From NCBI RefSeq assembly GCF_014084105.1, contig NZ_CP048289.1, positions 9,266,053 to 9,330,052 of the forward strand: a stretch of 64,000 nucleotides of DNA. The letters run 5' to 3'. This document shows positions 33,512 to 43,009 of the stretch, piece by piece. The position numbers and the translations under genes are program-made. Position 1 is the first letter of the stretch. Every line of letters starts with the position of its first letter. The notes beneath the pieces were generated by a model. That model was not told the origin of the DNA. It worked only from the letters and a program-made list of their open reading frames with translations, and made no database searches. This DNA comes from Streptacidiphilus sp. P02-A3a. Lineage in GTDB: Bacteria > Actinomycetota > Actinomycetes > Streptomycetales > Streptomycetaceae.

Positions 33512-34546
33512 ATGGCGCTCACCCTGTACGTGGACACCCACCGCTGGCGTGCCCACCAGCGCTCCGTGCTGGAGTCCTTCCCCGGGCTGGTCCCGGTGGC
33601 CAAGGGCAACGGCTACGGCTTCCGCAACCTGCGGCTGGCCGAGGAGGCCACCCGGCTGGACGCGGACGTGCTCGCGGTCGGCACCGCCTACGAGGCCGCC
33701 GAGACCAAGGACTACTTCGGCCGGGACCTGATCGTGCTCACCCCGTACCGGATCGGCGAGGACCCGGTGCCGCTGCCGCAGCGGGTGATCCGCACCGTCG
33801 GCACCGTGCGCGACCTGCGCGGCCTGGTCGGCGGCCGGGTGATCATCGAGTGCATGACCGGCATGCGGCGGCACGGGATCACCCCCGAGGACCTGCCCAA
33901 GCTGCGGTCGGCCCTGGAGGACGTCCGGGTCGAGGGCTTCGCCGTGCACCTGCCGATGGACCGGCCGGACGGGGTGGACCCGCTGGCGGAGACCATCGAG
34001 TGGGTCGAGCGGCTGCGCGCCGAGCGGCTGCCGCTGCGCCGGATGTTCGTCAGCCACCTGCGCTCCGGCGAGGTCGCCGAGCTGGCCCGGCGCTACCCGG
34101 ACGTCCACTTCCGGGCCCGGATCGGCACCCAGCTGTGGCTCGGCGACCACCAGGCCATCGACTGCCGGGGCACGGTGATGGACGTGCACGCCCTGACCAA
34201 GGGCGAGCGCTACGGCTACCGCCAGCACCGGGTGCCCGGCGACGGCCACCTGCTGGTGGTGGCCGGCGGCACCGCCCACGGGGTGGGCCTGGAGGCCCCG
34301 AAGAACATGAGCGGGCTCACCCCCCGGGCCAAGAACCTCGCCCGCGCCGGCCTGGCCACCATCAACCGGACGGCCTCGCCGTTCAGTTGGAACGGCGCGA
34401 AGCTGGGCTTCGCGGAGCCCCCGCACATGCAGGTCTCGCTGCTCTGGGTGCCCGGCGAGGTGGCCCCGCCGCAGGTCGGCGACGAGCTGAAGGCGACCCT
34501 GCGGCACACCACCACGCTCTTCGACCGGATCATCGAGCAGGGCTGA
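33512..34546 (+). CDS. Alanine racemase-like PLP enzyme (fold type III)
   Basis: 344 residues. The PLP lysine is in PVAKGNGYGF near the N-terminus, followed by a TIM-barrel pattern (VEGFAVHLPMDRP, MFVSHLRSGEVAEL, RIGTQLWLG) and a C-terminal beta domain. Shorter and more divergent than housekeeping Alr, and next to femX, so it may be a paralogue with another role in wall amino acids. The housekeeping racemase is not in this window. Confidence 0.8.
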   Translation: MALTLYVDTHRWRAHQRSVLESFPGLVPVAKGNGYGFRNLRLAEEATRLDADVLAVGTAYEAAETKDYFGRDLIVLTPYRIGEDPVPLPQRVIRTVGTVRDLRGLVGGRVIIECMTGMRRHGITPEDLPKLRSALEDVRVEGFAVHLPMDRPDGVDPLAETIEWVERLRAERLPLRRMFVSHLRSGEVAELARRYPDVHFRARIGTQLWLGDHQAIDCRGTVMDVHALTKGERYGYRQHRVPGDGHLLVVAGGTAHGVGLEAPKNMSGLTPRAKNLARAGLATINRTASPFSWNGAKLGFAEPPHMQVSLLWVPGEVAPPQVGDELKATLRHTTTLFDRIIEQG

Positions 34547-34600
34547 ACCTCTCCGCGCGGGCGCCCAATTCGCCTGCGCGCCAACCCCGTTGCGGACACG

Positions 34601-34644
34601 CACCGAGGGCCTGCGGACAACTCGCTGTCCACAGGCCCTCGGTG
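34601..34644. terminator. Bidirectional terminator with DnaA-box-like sequences
   Basis: Perfect 13-bp stem (CACCGAGGGCCTG and complement) with an 18-base loop, between the end of the racemase-like gene and the convergent glycosyltransferase. CTGTCCACA spans the loop/stem edge at 34625 and TTATCCACA follows at 34647. Confidence 0.8.
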
Positions 34645-34658
34645 AGTTATCCACAGCC

Positions 34659-36152
34659 TCAGGCCGGTGGCGACACGGGTTCCGCCTCGATTTCCACAGC
34701 CTCGCGCTCTTCCTCCACAGCGCGCGACGGGGAGAGCGCGAGGACGTCCGCGAGCCCGTCCAGCACGCCTCCTGACGGGTCGTCACTCCCGTCCCAGCGC
34801 ACCGCGTCGTACTCGGGCAGCAGCACGTCCCGGATCACCAGCACGCACAGGAACAGCGTGCCGAGCACGTGCACCATGATCGCGCCGTGGTACCAGTCGG
34901 TCGCCAGGCCCTTCTGGTTGGGGCTGGAGGTGTAGGCGAAGTTGTACCAGATGGCCAGGAAGTACAGGACCTCACAGGCCTGCCACACCAGGAAGTCCCG
35001 CCAGCGCGGGCGGGCCAGCACCGCCAGCGGGGTCAGCCAGAGCACGTACTGCGGCGAGTAGACCTTGTTGGTCAGCACGAAGGCGGCGATCACCAGGAAG
35101 GCCAACTGGGCGAAGCGCGGACGGCGCTGGGCGGCGAAGGCCAGCCAGGCGATGCCCAGGCAGCAGAGCGCCAGCAGCAGCGCGATCACCAGGTTGACCC
35201 GGGAGGTCGGGAAGCCGCTCGGCAGCCAGCGGTTCTGCTCCAGGATCAGCCAGACCGAGCCGTAGTCGATCCCGCGGGTCTCGCTGTACGTGTAGAAGGT
35301 GGCCCAGCCCTGGAAGTTGAGCACCATGAACGGCACGTCCACGATCAGCCAGGCGACCAGCGCCCCGGCGAACGCCCGGCCGAAGTCCCTGATCCGGCCC
35401 GCCCGCAGGCAGAGCAGCAGCAGCGGACCGAGCAGGAACACCGGGTAGAGCTTGGCGGCGGTGGCCAGCCCGATGAACACCCCGGCGAGCACCAGCCGCT
35501 TCCGCGCCCAGCAGGCCATGCCGACCGCGGTCAGGGCGACCGCCAGTATGTCCCAGTTGATGGTGGAGTCCAGGGCCAGCACCGGCGCCAGCGCGAACAG
35601 CAGCGCGTCCCAGGGGCGGCGCCGGTGGGTGCGCATCACCGCGATCACCGCGATCACCGCGCAGACCATCAGCATGCCGGAGTTGACCAGCCAGAAGACC
35701 TGCTCGCGGTGGACGTCGCCGCCGCTGCCCGGGGTCAGCCAGGTGGCCACCAGCATGAACAGGCCGGTCAGGACCGGATACTCCAGGTACTGCATGTGCG
35801 GGTCGGTGGCGCCCGGCAGCTTGTCCAGGTAGGGGATGTTCCCCAGGGAGAAGCCGCGCAGGGTGAACAGGTGCGGGATGTCGCTGTAGCAGGCGTGGTC
35901 GTACTGCGCGGTCGCGCCGTAGAACCAGCCGCTGTCGTAGCAGGGGACCTTCTGCACCATGCCGAGGGCGAACACCACGATGGTGCAGATCGCCAGCACC
36001 CGGGCCGCGGTCCACCAGCTGACGCCGAGCAGCGCCCGCCGACCGGGGGCCCCGCCGATGATCTCACTACCGGCAGCAGCCACCGGATCCTCGTCGGCGG
36101 GGACGACGACAGTGTCCTCTGGCGGGGGAGTGGGCAGTGTGCTCGACGTCAT
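34659..36152 (-). CDS. GT87-type membrane glycosyltransferase (DUF2029)
   Basis: 497 residues from ATG 36152. About ten membrane helices in GT-C layout. An extracytoplasmic loop after helix 1 (CYDSGWFYGATAQYDHACYS) carries acidic residues; later segments include NWDILAVALTAVGMACW, GLATAAKLYPVFLLGPLLL and NKVYSPQYVLWL. The family includes actinobacterial polyprenyl-phosphate-mannose mannosyltransferases; the acceptor here is unknown. Acidic C-terminal tail. Confidence 0.85.
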   Translation of the reverse strand: MTSSTLPTPPPEDTVVVPADEDPVAAAGSEIIGGAPGRRALLGVSWWTAARVLAICTIVVFALGMVQKVPCYDSGWFYGATAQYDHACYSDIPHLFTLRGFSLGNIPYLDKLPGATDPHMQYLEYPVLTGLFMLVATWLTPGSGGDVHREQVFWLVNSGMLMVCAVIAVIAVMRTHRRRPWDALLFALAPVLALDSTINWDILAVALTAVGMACWARKRLVLAGVFIGLATAAKLYPVFLLGPLLLLCLRAGRIRDFGRAFAGALVAWLIVDVPFMVLNFQGWATFYTYSETRGIDYGSVWLILEQNRWLPSGFPTSRVNLVIALLLALCCLGIAWLAFAAQRRPRFAQLAFLVIAAFVLTNKVYSPQYVLWLTPLAVLARPRWRDFLVWQACEVLYFLAIWYNFAYTSSPNQKGLATDWYHGAIMVHVLGTLFLCVLVIRDVLLPEYDAVRWDGSDDPSGGVLDGLADVLALSPSRAVEEEREAVEIEAEPVSPPA

Positions 36153-36276
36153 GGCGCACATCCTGCCGCACGATCCTTTGTACGGGGCCGTGCACCCGGT
36201 ACTTGTTACCGGCCGCCCGCCCGGTACAGCCGAACTGTCCGTTTCCTACCCGCGTCCGGCGGCCGGGCAGCGCCGC

Positions 36277-36317
36277 GGCCCCGGCGCGCCGCCCCGCGAG
36301 GGGTGGGCGCCGGGGCC
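36277..36317 (-). terminator. Terminator after penicillin-binding protein gene
   Basis: Near-perfect 18-bp stem (starting GGCCCCGGCGC) closed by a GCGA loop, about 30 bp beyond the transglycosylase gene stop. Confidence 0.75.
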
Positions 36318-36348
36318 GCCGGTCGGGTCCGCGGGCCGTCGCTCCGGC

Positions 36349-39078
36349 TCAGCCTCCGCTGCCCGGGTTGTTGGGTCCGTGCGAATGGACCGGCGGTGAC
36401 CAACTGCTCGAACTGCTGATCGATTCACTGGGAGACGGGCTGGAGCAGTTGCCGAGGATGTTCAGCGGGTCGCACGACGGGCTGGACGAGACCGGCGCGG
36501 ACGGGGTGATCGACGGCGCGGCGGAGGACGGCGGCGCGGACGGCCGCTTCGACGGCGGCGCCGAGGACGGCGGGGCGGACGCCGTCATCGAGGGCGTCGC
36601 GCTGGCACTGGGCGACGGGCTGACGCCGAGCTCGTTCTGGATGGTGCCGTAGTTGGCGGTGTCCAGCTTCTCCTGCGGCTGCCCGTTGAGCGCGGCCTCC
36701 ATGTAGTCGGTCCAGATCGCCGTCGGGAAGTCGGCGCCGTAGACCTGCTGCTGGCCGCCGAGGCCCATCAGCGGAAGCAGGCTGAAGTTCTTCGGGTCCT
36801 GGTCGAACAGGCCGATCGCGGTGGAGAGCTGCTTGGTGTAGCCCACGAACCAGGCCGACTTGTAGGAGTCGGTGGTACCGGTCTTACCGGCCGCGTCCCG
36901 GCCCAGCGCCAGGGCGTTGGCACCGGTGCCGCTGGACGAGACGACCGCCTTCAGCGCCGTGGTGACCGTCTCCGCGACCTGGGGCGAGAAGGCCTGCTTG
37001 GGCTTGCTCTTCAGCGAGACGGTCGTGGCCTGGCCGTTCTCGTTCAGGACGTAGTGGTCCACCTCGTACGGGTCGTACTCGACCCCGTCGTCGGCGAAGG
37101 TCGCGTAGGCGGTGGCCAGTCGGATCGGACCGGGGGTGGAGGTTCCCAGCGCGAACGAGGGCACGTTCTGGTCGGGCGCGAGCGAGCTCGGGCTGACGCC
37201 CGCCGCCACGGCCGCCGCCGCCACCTTCTGCATGCCGACGTCCATGCCCAGCTGCACGTAGACCGTGTTCACCGACTGCGCCATGGCCTGGGTGAGGGTG
37301 ATCGGCCCCCACTTCTTGGTCGAGTCGTTCGCCTGGTACCAGGGCTGGTGGTTCTGGTCCAACCAGACCGTGCCGTCCGGGTTCTTGATCTCCAGGTTGG
37401 GGTCGCCGTTGTAGAGCGAGTTCAGTGAGACCGGGGTCCCCGGCGCGGTCGAGCCGCCGGCGGACTGCACCCCGTCGGTCAGCGCCGCGGCCAGCACGAA
37501 CGCCTTGAAGGTCGAGCCGACCAGGATGCTCGGGTTGTCCGCGTCGTCGGTCTCCTGCTTCATGAAGTCGGGACCGCCGTAGATGGCGGTGACCGCTCCG
37601 CTGCCGGGCACCACCGAGGCGCCGCCGACGTGCACCCACTGGTCCACCGGGTACTGCTTGTTGTAGTCCGGGGCGGTGGTCGCGTCCTGGGTGTCGGTGA
37701 CCATGACCTTGGGGTCGATCTTCTTCAGCAGCTCGTTGTCCACCGCCGACTTCATCGCGTCCATGTTGGACTTCACGAAGGTCGTGTAGATCTGGTAGCC
37801 GCCGGCGTCCAGCTGGGCCGGGGTCACCCCGGTGCGCAGCAGGTTGTTGTCGGCCAGGGTGACCAGGTAGCCGATGTAGCCGGACTCGCTGGAGTTGCTG
37901 ACCGGCTTGATCGGCATCGGGAAGCCCTGGGCCGTCACCGTGTCGTACTGGGCCTGGGTGATGAACTTGTCAGCCAGGTTCCGGCTCATCACGTAGTTCC
38001 AACGCGCCTTGGCGTTCGCCACGTTGGTGGCGTTGACGGTGTCGGTGTCGGTGCCGGTGCTGCTGTCCCAGGTCGGGTCGTAGATGCTCGGCCCGTTCAC
38101 CAGCGAGGCGAGGAAGGCGCCCTGGCCGATGGTGAGCTTGTCGGAGCTGATCCCGTAGTACGCCTCGGCGGCGGCGTCGATGCCGTAGGCGCTGCGGCCG
38201 AAGTAGCTGGTGTTCAGGTAGCCGTCGAGGACGGTCTGCTTCGGCACCGTGGAGCCGACCTTGATGGACATCAGGATCTCGTCGAGCTTGCGGCTCAGCG
38301 TCTGGCCCTGGTTCAGCCGGGTGTTCTTGATCCACTGCTGGGTGATGGTCGATCCGGACTGGACCTCCCCGCCCTTCGCCATGTCGTACACGGCGCGCAG
38401 GATGCCCTGCGGGTCAACACCCTTGTCGGTCCAGAAGGTGGCGTTCTCGGCGGCCAGGAAGTCGTTCTGGACGTCGGTCGGGATCGCCGTCAGCGGCACG
38501 TTCTGCCGGAAGTAGGCGCCGCGCTGGACCATCTCGGTGCCGTTGGCCCAGTAGTAGGTGTTGCTCTGCATCTGGGTGGTGGCGTTGGGGCTGGGCACCG
38601 TGGTCTTCGCGTACGCGTAGCCGATCAGGCCGACCAGGCAGGCGAACATCAGCAGGAAGCCGCTGAGGATCTGCTTCCACGAGGGCAGCCAGCGGCGCAC
38701 GCCGCGCTTGCCCCAGCGCGGGTAGTCGAGGAAACGCTTCGGCTTGGGACCGGTCGGGCCGCCGGGCCCGCGTCCGCCGCGACGTCCGCCGCCCTGCGGC
38801 TCGTTGGCCGCGCCGCCGCCGCGACGGCCCTTGGACTGGGCCGCCTTGCGCATCTCGGCCCGGGTCAGCTGCGGCTGGGCCGAGGTACGGCGGGGCGGTC
38901 CGGCCTGGCCGCCGCCGGGTCCCGGCTGGTACCCGCCGCGCGGGCCCTGCTGGGGGCCACCGGGGCCGGGGGGCGGGCCCTGCTGAGGGCCACCGGGGCC
39001 GGGGGGCGGCTGTTGGGACCGCCCGTTGGCGGGGGAATCGCCCCGGCCGGACTGCTGCTTTCGCCGATGTTCGCTCAT
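36349..39078 (-). CDS. Bifunctional class A penicillin-binding protein
   Basis: 909 residues from ATG 39078. Cytoplasmic Pro/Gln/Gly-rich tail (about 130 residues), one membrane helix (ILSGFLLMFACLVGLIGYAY) and a GT51 transglycosylase (AENATFWTDKGVDPQGILRA, SGSTITQQWIKN, GYLNTSYFGRSAYGID). The transpeptidase has STFK (GSTFKAF), SVN (AQSVNTVYVQ) and KTG (GKTGTTDSYKSAWF). The Ser/Pro-rich C-terminal tail likely lies in the wall. Polymerises and cross-links lipid II. Confidence 0.95.
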   Translation of the reverse strand: MSEHRRKQQSGRGDSPANGRSQQPPPGPGGPQQGPPPGPGGPQQGPRGGYQPGPGGGQAGPPRRTSAQPQLTRAEMRKAAQSKGRRGGGAANEPQGGGRRGGRGPGGPTGPKPKRFLDYPRWGKRGVRRWLPSWKQILSGFLLMFACLVGLIGYAYAKTTVPSPNATTQMQSNTYYWANGTEMVQRGAYFRQNVPLTAIPTDVQNDFLAAENATFWTDKGVDPQGILRAVYDMAKGGEVQSGSTITQQWIKNTRLNQGQTLSRKLDEILMSIKVGSTVPKQTVLDGYLNTSYFGRSAYGIDAAAEAYYGISSDKLTIGQGAFLASLVNGPSIYDPTWDSSTGTDTDTVNATNVANAKARWNYVMSRNLADKFITQAQYDTVTAQGFPMPIKPVSNSSESGYIGYLVTLADNNLLRTGVTPAQLDAGGYQIYTTFVKSNMDAMKSAVDNELLKKIDPKVMVTDTQDATTAPDYNKQYPVDQWVHVGGASVVPGSGAVTAIYGGPDFMKQETDDADNPSILVGSTFKAFVLAAALTDGVQSAGGSTAPGTPVSLNSLYNGDPNLEIKNPDGTVWLDQNHQPWYQANDSTKKWGPITLTQAMAQSVNTVYVQLGMDVGMQKVAAAAVAAGVSPSSLAPDQNVPSFALGTSTPGPIRLATAYATFADDGVEYDPYEVDHYVLNENGQATTVSLKSKPKQAFSPQVAETVTTALKAVVSSSGTGANALALGRDAAGKTGTTDSYKSAWFVGYTKQLSTAIGLFDQDPKNFSLLPLMGLGGQQQVYGADFPTAIWTDYMEAALNGQPQEKLDTANYGTIQNELGVSPSPSASATPSMTASAPPSSAPPSKRPSAPPSSAAPSITPSAPVSSSPSCDPLNILGNCSSPSPSESISSSSSWSPPVHSHGPNNPGSGG

Positions 39079-39549
39079 GCTTCCAGCTGCTCCTCGGACA
39101 GGCCCTTGAGCCTGAAGGCGGTGGTCCACATTCGATCCGCGTCAGGACCAGCGGTCCCCGCACGGCTCCCCCGGGGCTCCGGCCGAAGCGGCCGTACTGC
39201 ACCGAGGACGAGGACGTCACATCCGTCACAACGGTTCCCGGCTTTCTGCATAGCCGACAGAGTACGCAGCAGCCAGGGGTCAGCAAACGGGCTTCATTGA
39301 TCATTCCCGGCATATTGACCACAGATCCTTAGGAAAGAAGCCGTGTCGATCGGGTGAGGGCGGCGGAAGAGCCACCTGAAAGCGGTTCGGAGCGGCCCCC
39401 CATCAGCCACTCGCAACCCTCTGTGATCACATTCATCGGGTCGCCCCTTGCCCCCGGCCCGCCCACGGCATATCGTCTCGATGTATCGACTCGATACATC
39501 GAGACGGCATAGACGCCGAGAGACGCGCAGGGAGAGGAGGCAGCACGGC
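39079..39549. other. Divergent intergenic region PBP / PadR
   Basis: 471 bp without a credible gene. Contains the PadR operator described at 39474-39506 and AGGAGAGGAGG just upstream of padR. Promoters for both directions are expected; none is clear enough to mark. Confidence 0.5.
39474..39506. promoter_or_regulatory. PadR-type operator
   Basis: Perfect 15-bp inverted repeat (CGTCTCGATGTATCG and complement) around ACT, 44 bp upstream of the padR start. Contains ATGTAT and ATACAT half-sites as expected for PadR dimers, indicating autoregulation. Confidence 0.75.
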
Positions 39550-40248
39550 ATGAGCAGACGCTCCGGGATCCTGGAATTCGCCGTCCTGGGCCTCCTGCAC
39601 GACTCCCCCATGCACGGCTACGAGCTGCGCAAGCGCCTCAACGTGCTGCTGGGGTCGTTCCGTGCGTTCTCGTACGGAACGCTCTACCCGTGCCTCAAGG
39701 GCCTGGTCGCCCAGGGCTCCCTGATCGAGGACAACACCGGCGAGGAGTACATCCCCGCCACCGCCCTCAACGGCAAGCGGTCGAAGATCGTCTACCGGCT
39801 GACCGCCGAGGGCAAGCAGCGCTTCGAGGAGCTCCTCGCCGACTCGGGCCCCGACGCCTGGGAGGACGAGCACTTCGGCGTCCACTTCGCCTTCTTCGGC
39901 CAGACCGACCGGGCCGTGCGCATGCGCGTCCTGGAGGGCCGCCGCAGTCGGCTCGAAGAGCGCCTGGAACGAATGCGGACCTCGCTGGCCCGCACCCGTG
40001 AACGGCTCGACGGCTACACCCTCGAACTCCAGCGCCACGGCCTGGAATCGGTGGAACGCGAGGTCCGCTGGCTCAACGAGCTGATCGAGACCGAGCGGGC
40101 CAACCGCAGCAGCGGACGCGGTGCCGATCCGGGGCCCCCGGGCACCGGCACCCCCGGTGTCACCCCACAGATTTCGGACGGCAGGAACCGGACAGCGGCG
40201 CACGCCGCCGCACCCCCCGACCGCCCGGAGCGCTCCCCGGAGCGCTGA
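39550..40248 (+). CDS. PadR-family transcriptional regulator
   Basis: 232 residues from ATG 39550. Winged helix at residues 1-90 (ILEFAVLGLLHDSPMHGYEL, GTLYPCLKGLVAQG). The C-terminal coiled-coil dimerisation part is long (LEERLERMRTSLARTRERLD). A disordered Pro/Arg tail ends the protein. It lies directly upstream of ino1 on the same strand, and in Streptomyces this PadR/ino1 pairing is conserved, so it may control inositol synthesis. Confidence 0.93.
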   Translation: MSRRSGILEFAVLGLLHDSPMHGYELRKRLNVLLGSFRAFSYGTLYPCLKGLVAQGSLIEDNTGEEYIPATALNGKRSKIVYRLTAEGKQRFEELLADSGPDAWEDEHFGVHFAFFGQTDRAVRMRVLEGRRSRLEERLERMRTSLARTRERLDGYTLELQRHGLESVEREVRWLNELIETERANRSSGRGADPGPPGTGTPGVTPQISDGRNRTAAHAAAPPDRPERSPER

Positions 40249-40384
40249 CCCCGCGCAATCCCTCCCTCGTCCAGACGACGGAACGGACCGCACACGCGGG
40301 ACGCGGGCGCCAGGGGGATCGCCGGCACTCGTTTGAACCACAGCAAGTACGTCACCAAGACCATCACAACAGGGAGCAGCCGGA

Positions 40385-41467
40385 ATGAGTTCGGTTCGCG
40401 TAGCAATCGTGGGTGTGGGCAACTGCGCCGCCTCGCTCGTCCAGGGCGTCGAGTACTACCAGGACGCTGACCCGAACAGCCGCGTGCCCGGTCTCATGCA
40501 CGTGCAGTTCGGCGACTACCACGTCCGCGACGTCGAGTTCGTCGCCGCGTTCGACGTGGACGCCAAGAAGGTCGGCCAGGACCTGGCCCACGCCATCGGC
40601 GCCAGCGAGAACAACACCATCAAGATCTGCGACGTGCCGCCGACCGGCGTCATGGTGCAGCGCGGCCCGACCCTGGACGGCCTGGGCAAGTACTACCTGG
40701 AGACCATCGAGCAGTCCTCCGAGGAGCCCGTCGACGTCGTCGAGGTGCTCAAGGAGCGCCAGGTCGACGTGCTGGTGTGCTACCTGCCGGTCGGTTCCGA
40801 GCAGGCCGCGAAGTTCTACGCCCAGTGCGCCATCGACGCCAAGGTCGCCTTCGTGAACGCCCTGCCGGTGTTCATCGCGGGCACCAAGGAGTGGGCGGAC
40901 AAGTTCACCGAGGCGGGCGTGCCGATCGTCGGCGACGACATCAAGTCGCAGGTCGGCGCCACCATCACGCACCGCGTGATGGCGAAGCTCTTCGAGGACC
41001 GGGGCGTCCTGCTGGAGCGCACCATGCAGCTGAACGTCGGCGGCAACATGGACTTCAAGAACATGCTGGAGCGCGACCGCCTGGAGTCGAAGAAGATCTC
41101 CAAGACGCAGGCCGTCACCTCCCAGATCGTGGACCGCGACCTGGGTGCCAAGAACGTCCACATCGGCCCGTCGGACTACGTCGCCTGGCTGGACGACCGC
41201 AAGTGGGCGTACGTGCGCCTTGAGGGCCGCGCCTTCGGCGACGTGCCGCTGAACCTGGAGTACAAGCTGGAGGTCTGGGACTCCCCGAACTCCGCCGGTG
41301 TCATCATCGACGCGGTGCGCGCCGCGAAGATCGCCAAGGACCGCGGGATCGGTGGCCCGATCCTGTCGGCGTCCTCGTACCTGATGAAGTCCCCGCCGGT
41401 GCAGTACTTCGACGACGAGGCCCGCGACAACGTCGAGAAGTTCATCCGTGGCGAGGTCGAGCGCTGA
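40385..41467 (+). CDS. ino1: Inositol-3-phosphate synthase
   Basis: 360 residues. NAD-binding VAIVGVGNCAASLVQGVEYY at the N-terminus. Active-site blocks include NALPVFIAGTKEW, GDDIKSQVGATITHR and LNVGGNMDFKNM, then NLEYKLEVWDSPNSAG. Converts glucose 6-phosphate to inositol 3-phosphate, needed for mycothiol and phosphatidylinositol lipids. Ends 15 bp before a perfect 50-bp palindrome. Confidence 0.97.
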   Translation: MSSVRVAIVGVGNCAASLVQGVEYYQDADPNSRVPGLMHVQFGDYHVRDVEFVAAFDVDAKKVGQDLAHAIGASENNTIKICDVPPTGVMVQRGPTLDGLGKYYLETIEQSSEEPVDVVEVLKERQVDVLVCYLPVGSEQAAKFYAQCAIDAKVAFVNALPVFIAGTKEWADKFTEAGVPIVGDDIKSQVGATITHRVMAKLFEDRGVLLERTMQLNVGGNMDFKNMLERDRLESKKISKTQAVTSQIVDRDLGAKNVHIGPSDYVAWLDDRKWAYVRLEGRAFGDVPLNLEYKLEVWDSPNSAGVIIDAVRAAKIAKDRGIGGPILSASSYLMKSPPVQYFDDEARDNVEKFIRGEVER

Positions 41468-41482
41468 GTCGGCACCACGGCT

Positions 41483-41532
41483 GACCCGTGGGCGGTAGCT
41501 GTTTCACGTGAAACAGCTACCGCCCACGGGTC
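41483..41532. terminator. 50-bp perfect palindrome with parS at its tip
   Basis: 25 bp on each side pair perfectly; the centre is GTTTCACGTGAAAC. It follows the ino1 stop directly, so it probably terminates transcription and also binds ParB. Confidence 0.8.
41501..41514. other. parS site 1, perfect
   Basis: GTTTCACGTGAAAC at the centre of the ino1 terminator palindrome; the most origin-distal parS site in the window. Confidence 0.92.
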
Positions 41533-41662
41533 GTTCCCGGGGTAGCGGGTGTCCGCTCCCCCGTCCGTACCAACCCCGTCCGCGTCAGCGCAGCCGGTCC
41601 CGCGGCCCCCGGACGGCTGTTTCGGCGTAGGCATCTGCCCTCCGACGTGGGAGTCTGTGAGG

Positions 41663-43009
41663 GTGTCGATCATCGGCCACGCCTCCGTCCCCTCAGGCCG
41701 CGCCAAGGCCCTGCTGAGGCTGTCCGGCTTCCGCCGCCTCCTCGGCACCCGACTGCTGTCACAGCTGTCCGACGGGATCTTCCAGGTCTCGCTCGCGTCC
41801 TACGTGGTCTTCTCCCCCGAGCGCCAGCCCACGGCCGGCTCCATCGCCTCGGCCTTCGCGGTGCTGCTGCTGCCGTTCTGCCTCTTCGGCCCCTTCGCCG
41901 GGGTGCTGCTGGACCGCTGGCGGCGCCGCCAGATCCTGCTCTACGGAAACCTGATCCGGCTGCTGCTCTGCGCGGGCACCGCCTGGCTGGTGCTGCTCCG
42001 GGTGCCGACACCGGTCTTCTTCACCGCCGCGCTGCTGGTCACCGGCGTCAACCGGTTCATCCTGGCCGGGCTCTCCGCCGCGCTGCCGCAGGTGGTCCGT
42101 GACCGGTCCCTGCTGGTCAGCGCGAATGCCATCGCGCCGACCATGGGCACAGTGGCCACCACCATCGGCGGCGGCGCCGCCTTCATCGTGCGGCTCTTCC
42201 TCCCGGCCGGTCCGCACGCCAACGCGGCGCTGCTGGTGCTGGCCGGTCTGGGCTACGGCAGCGCCTCGCTGGCGTCCCGGACCATGTCCCGGGACGAGCT
42301 GGGCCCGGAGCGCGGGCCGCAGGCCCGGCAGCCGCTGCTCCAGGTGATCGCCGAGACGACCGAGGGCCTGGTGGACGGCGTGCGCCGACTGGTCCGCGAC
42401 TCCCGTCCGGCGACCTACGCGCTGGCGGCGCTGACCACCCTGCGCTTCTGCTACGGCCTGTTGCTGGTGCTGCTGCTGATGCTGTGCCGCAACACCTTCG
42501 CCACACCCAGCGACCAGAGCGCGGGCATCCGCTGGCTGGGGCTGGCCCTGGCCGCCTCGGCGGCCGGGTTCTTCACCGCGGCGGTGGTCACCCCCTGGGC
42601 CACCCGCCGGGTCGGCGTCGGCGGCTGGCTGGTGTGGTGCGCGGCGCTGGCCGCCGTGCTGACCCCGGCGCTGGGCCTGCTCTTCGCGCCGATACCGATC
42701 ATCTCCGCCGCCTACCTGCTGGGCCTGTTCTCCCAGGGCGCGAAGATCAGCACCGACACCATCGTCCAGACCTCGGTGGCCGACTTCTACCGGGGCCGGG
42801 TCTTCTCGGTGTACGACGTGCTCTTCAACGGCTCCCTGGTGGCCGCCGCCGCGGTGGCGGCGGCCCTGATGCCCTCCAGTGGCCGCTCAGTGGTGGTGAT
42901 CGTGATGTCGTCGCTGCTCTACGCACTGACCGCGCTGGCGTACGGCCTCACCCTGCGGCACAGCAGGCCGTCGGCCCAGCTGCACTGCCCGGTGTCCTCC
43001 TCGGTCTAG
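41663..43009 (+). CDS. MFS transporter
   Basis: 448 residues, about 12 helices. FQVSLASYVVFSPERQPTA and FAGVLLDRWRRRQILLYGN form the MFS loop 2-3 motif. GTG 41663 chosen (VSIIGHASV); GTG 41657 is an alternative. Likely efflux, substrate unknown. Its TAG overlaps the stop of the convergent cca gene in a shared CTAG. Confidence 0.88.
   Translation: MSIIGHASVPSGRAKALLRLSGFRRLLGTRLLSQLSDGIFQVSLASYVVFSPERQPTAGSIASAFAVLLLPFCLFGPFAGVLLDRWRRRQILLYGNLIRLLLCAGTAWLVLLRVPTPVFFTAALLVTGVNRFILAGLSAALPQVVRDRSLLVSANAIAPTMGTVATTIGGGAAFIVRLFLPAGPHANAALLVLAGLGYGSASLASRTMSRDELGPERGPQARQPLLQVIAETTEGLVDGVRRLVRDSRPATYALAALTTLRFCYGLLLVLLLMLCRNTFATPSDQSAGIRWLGLALAASAAGFFTAAVVTPWATRRVGVGGWLVWCAALAAVLTPALGLLFAPIPIISAAYLLGLFSQGAKISTDTIVQTSVADFYRGRVFSVYDVLFNGSLVAAAAVAAALMPSSGRSVVVIVMSSLLYALTALAYGLTLRHSRPSAQLHCPVSSSV

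Noticed and set aside
37630..39300. Long open frame antisense to the penicillin-binding protein gene
   Set aside because: Mirror of the transglycosylase/transpeptidase codons; no recognisable domain.
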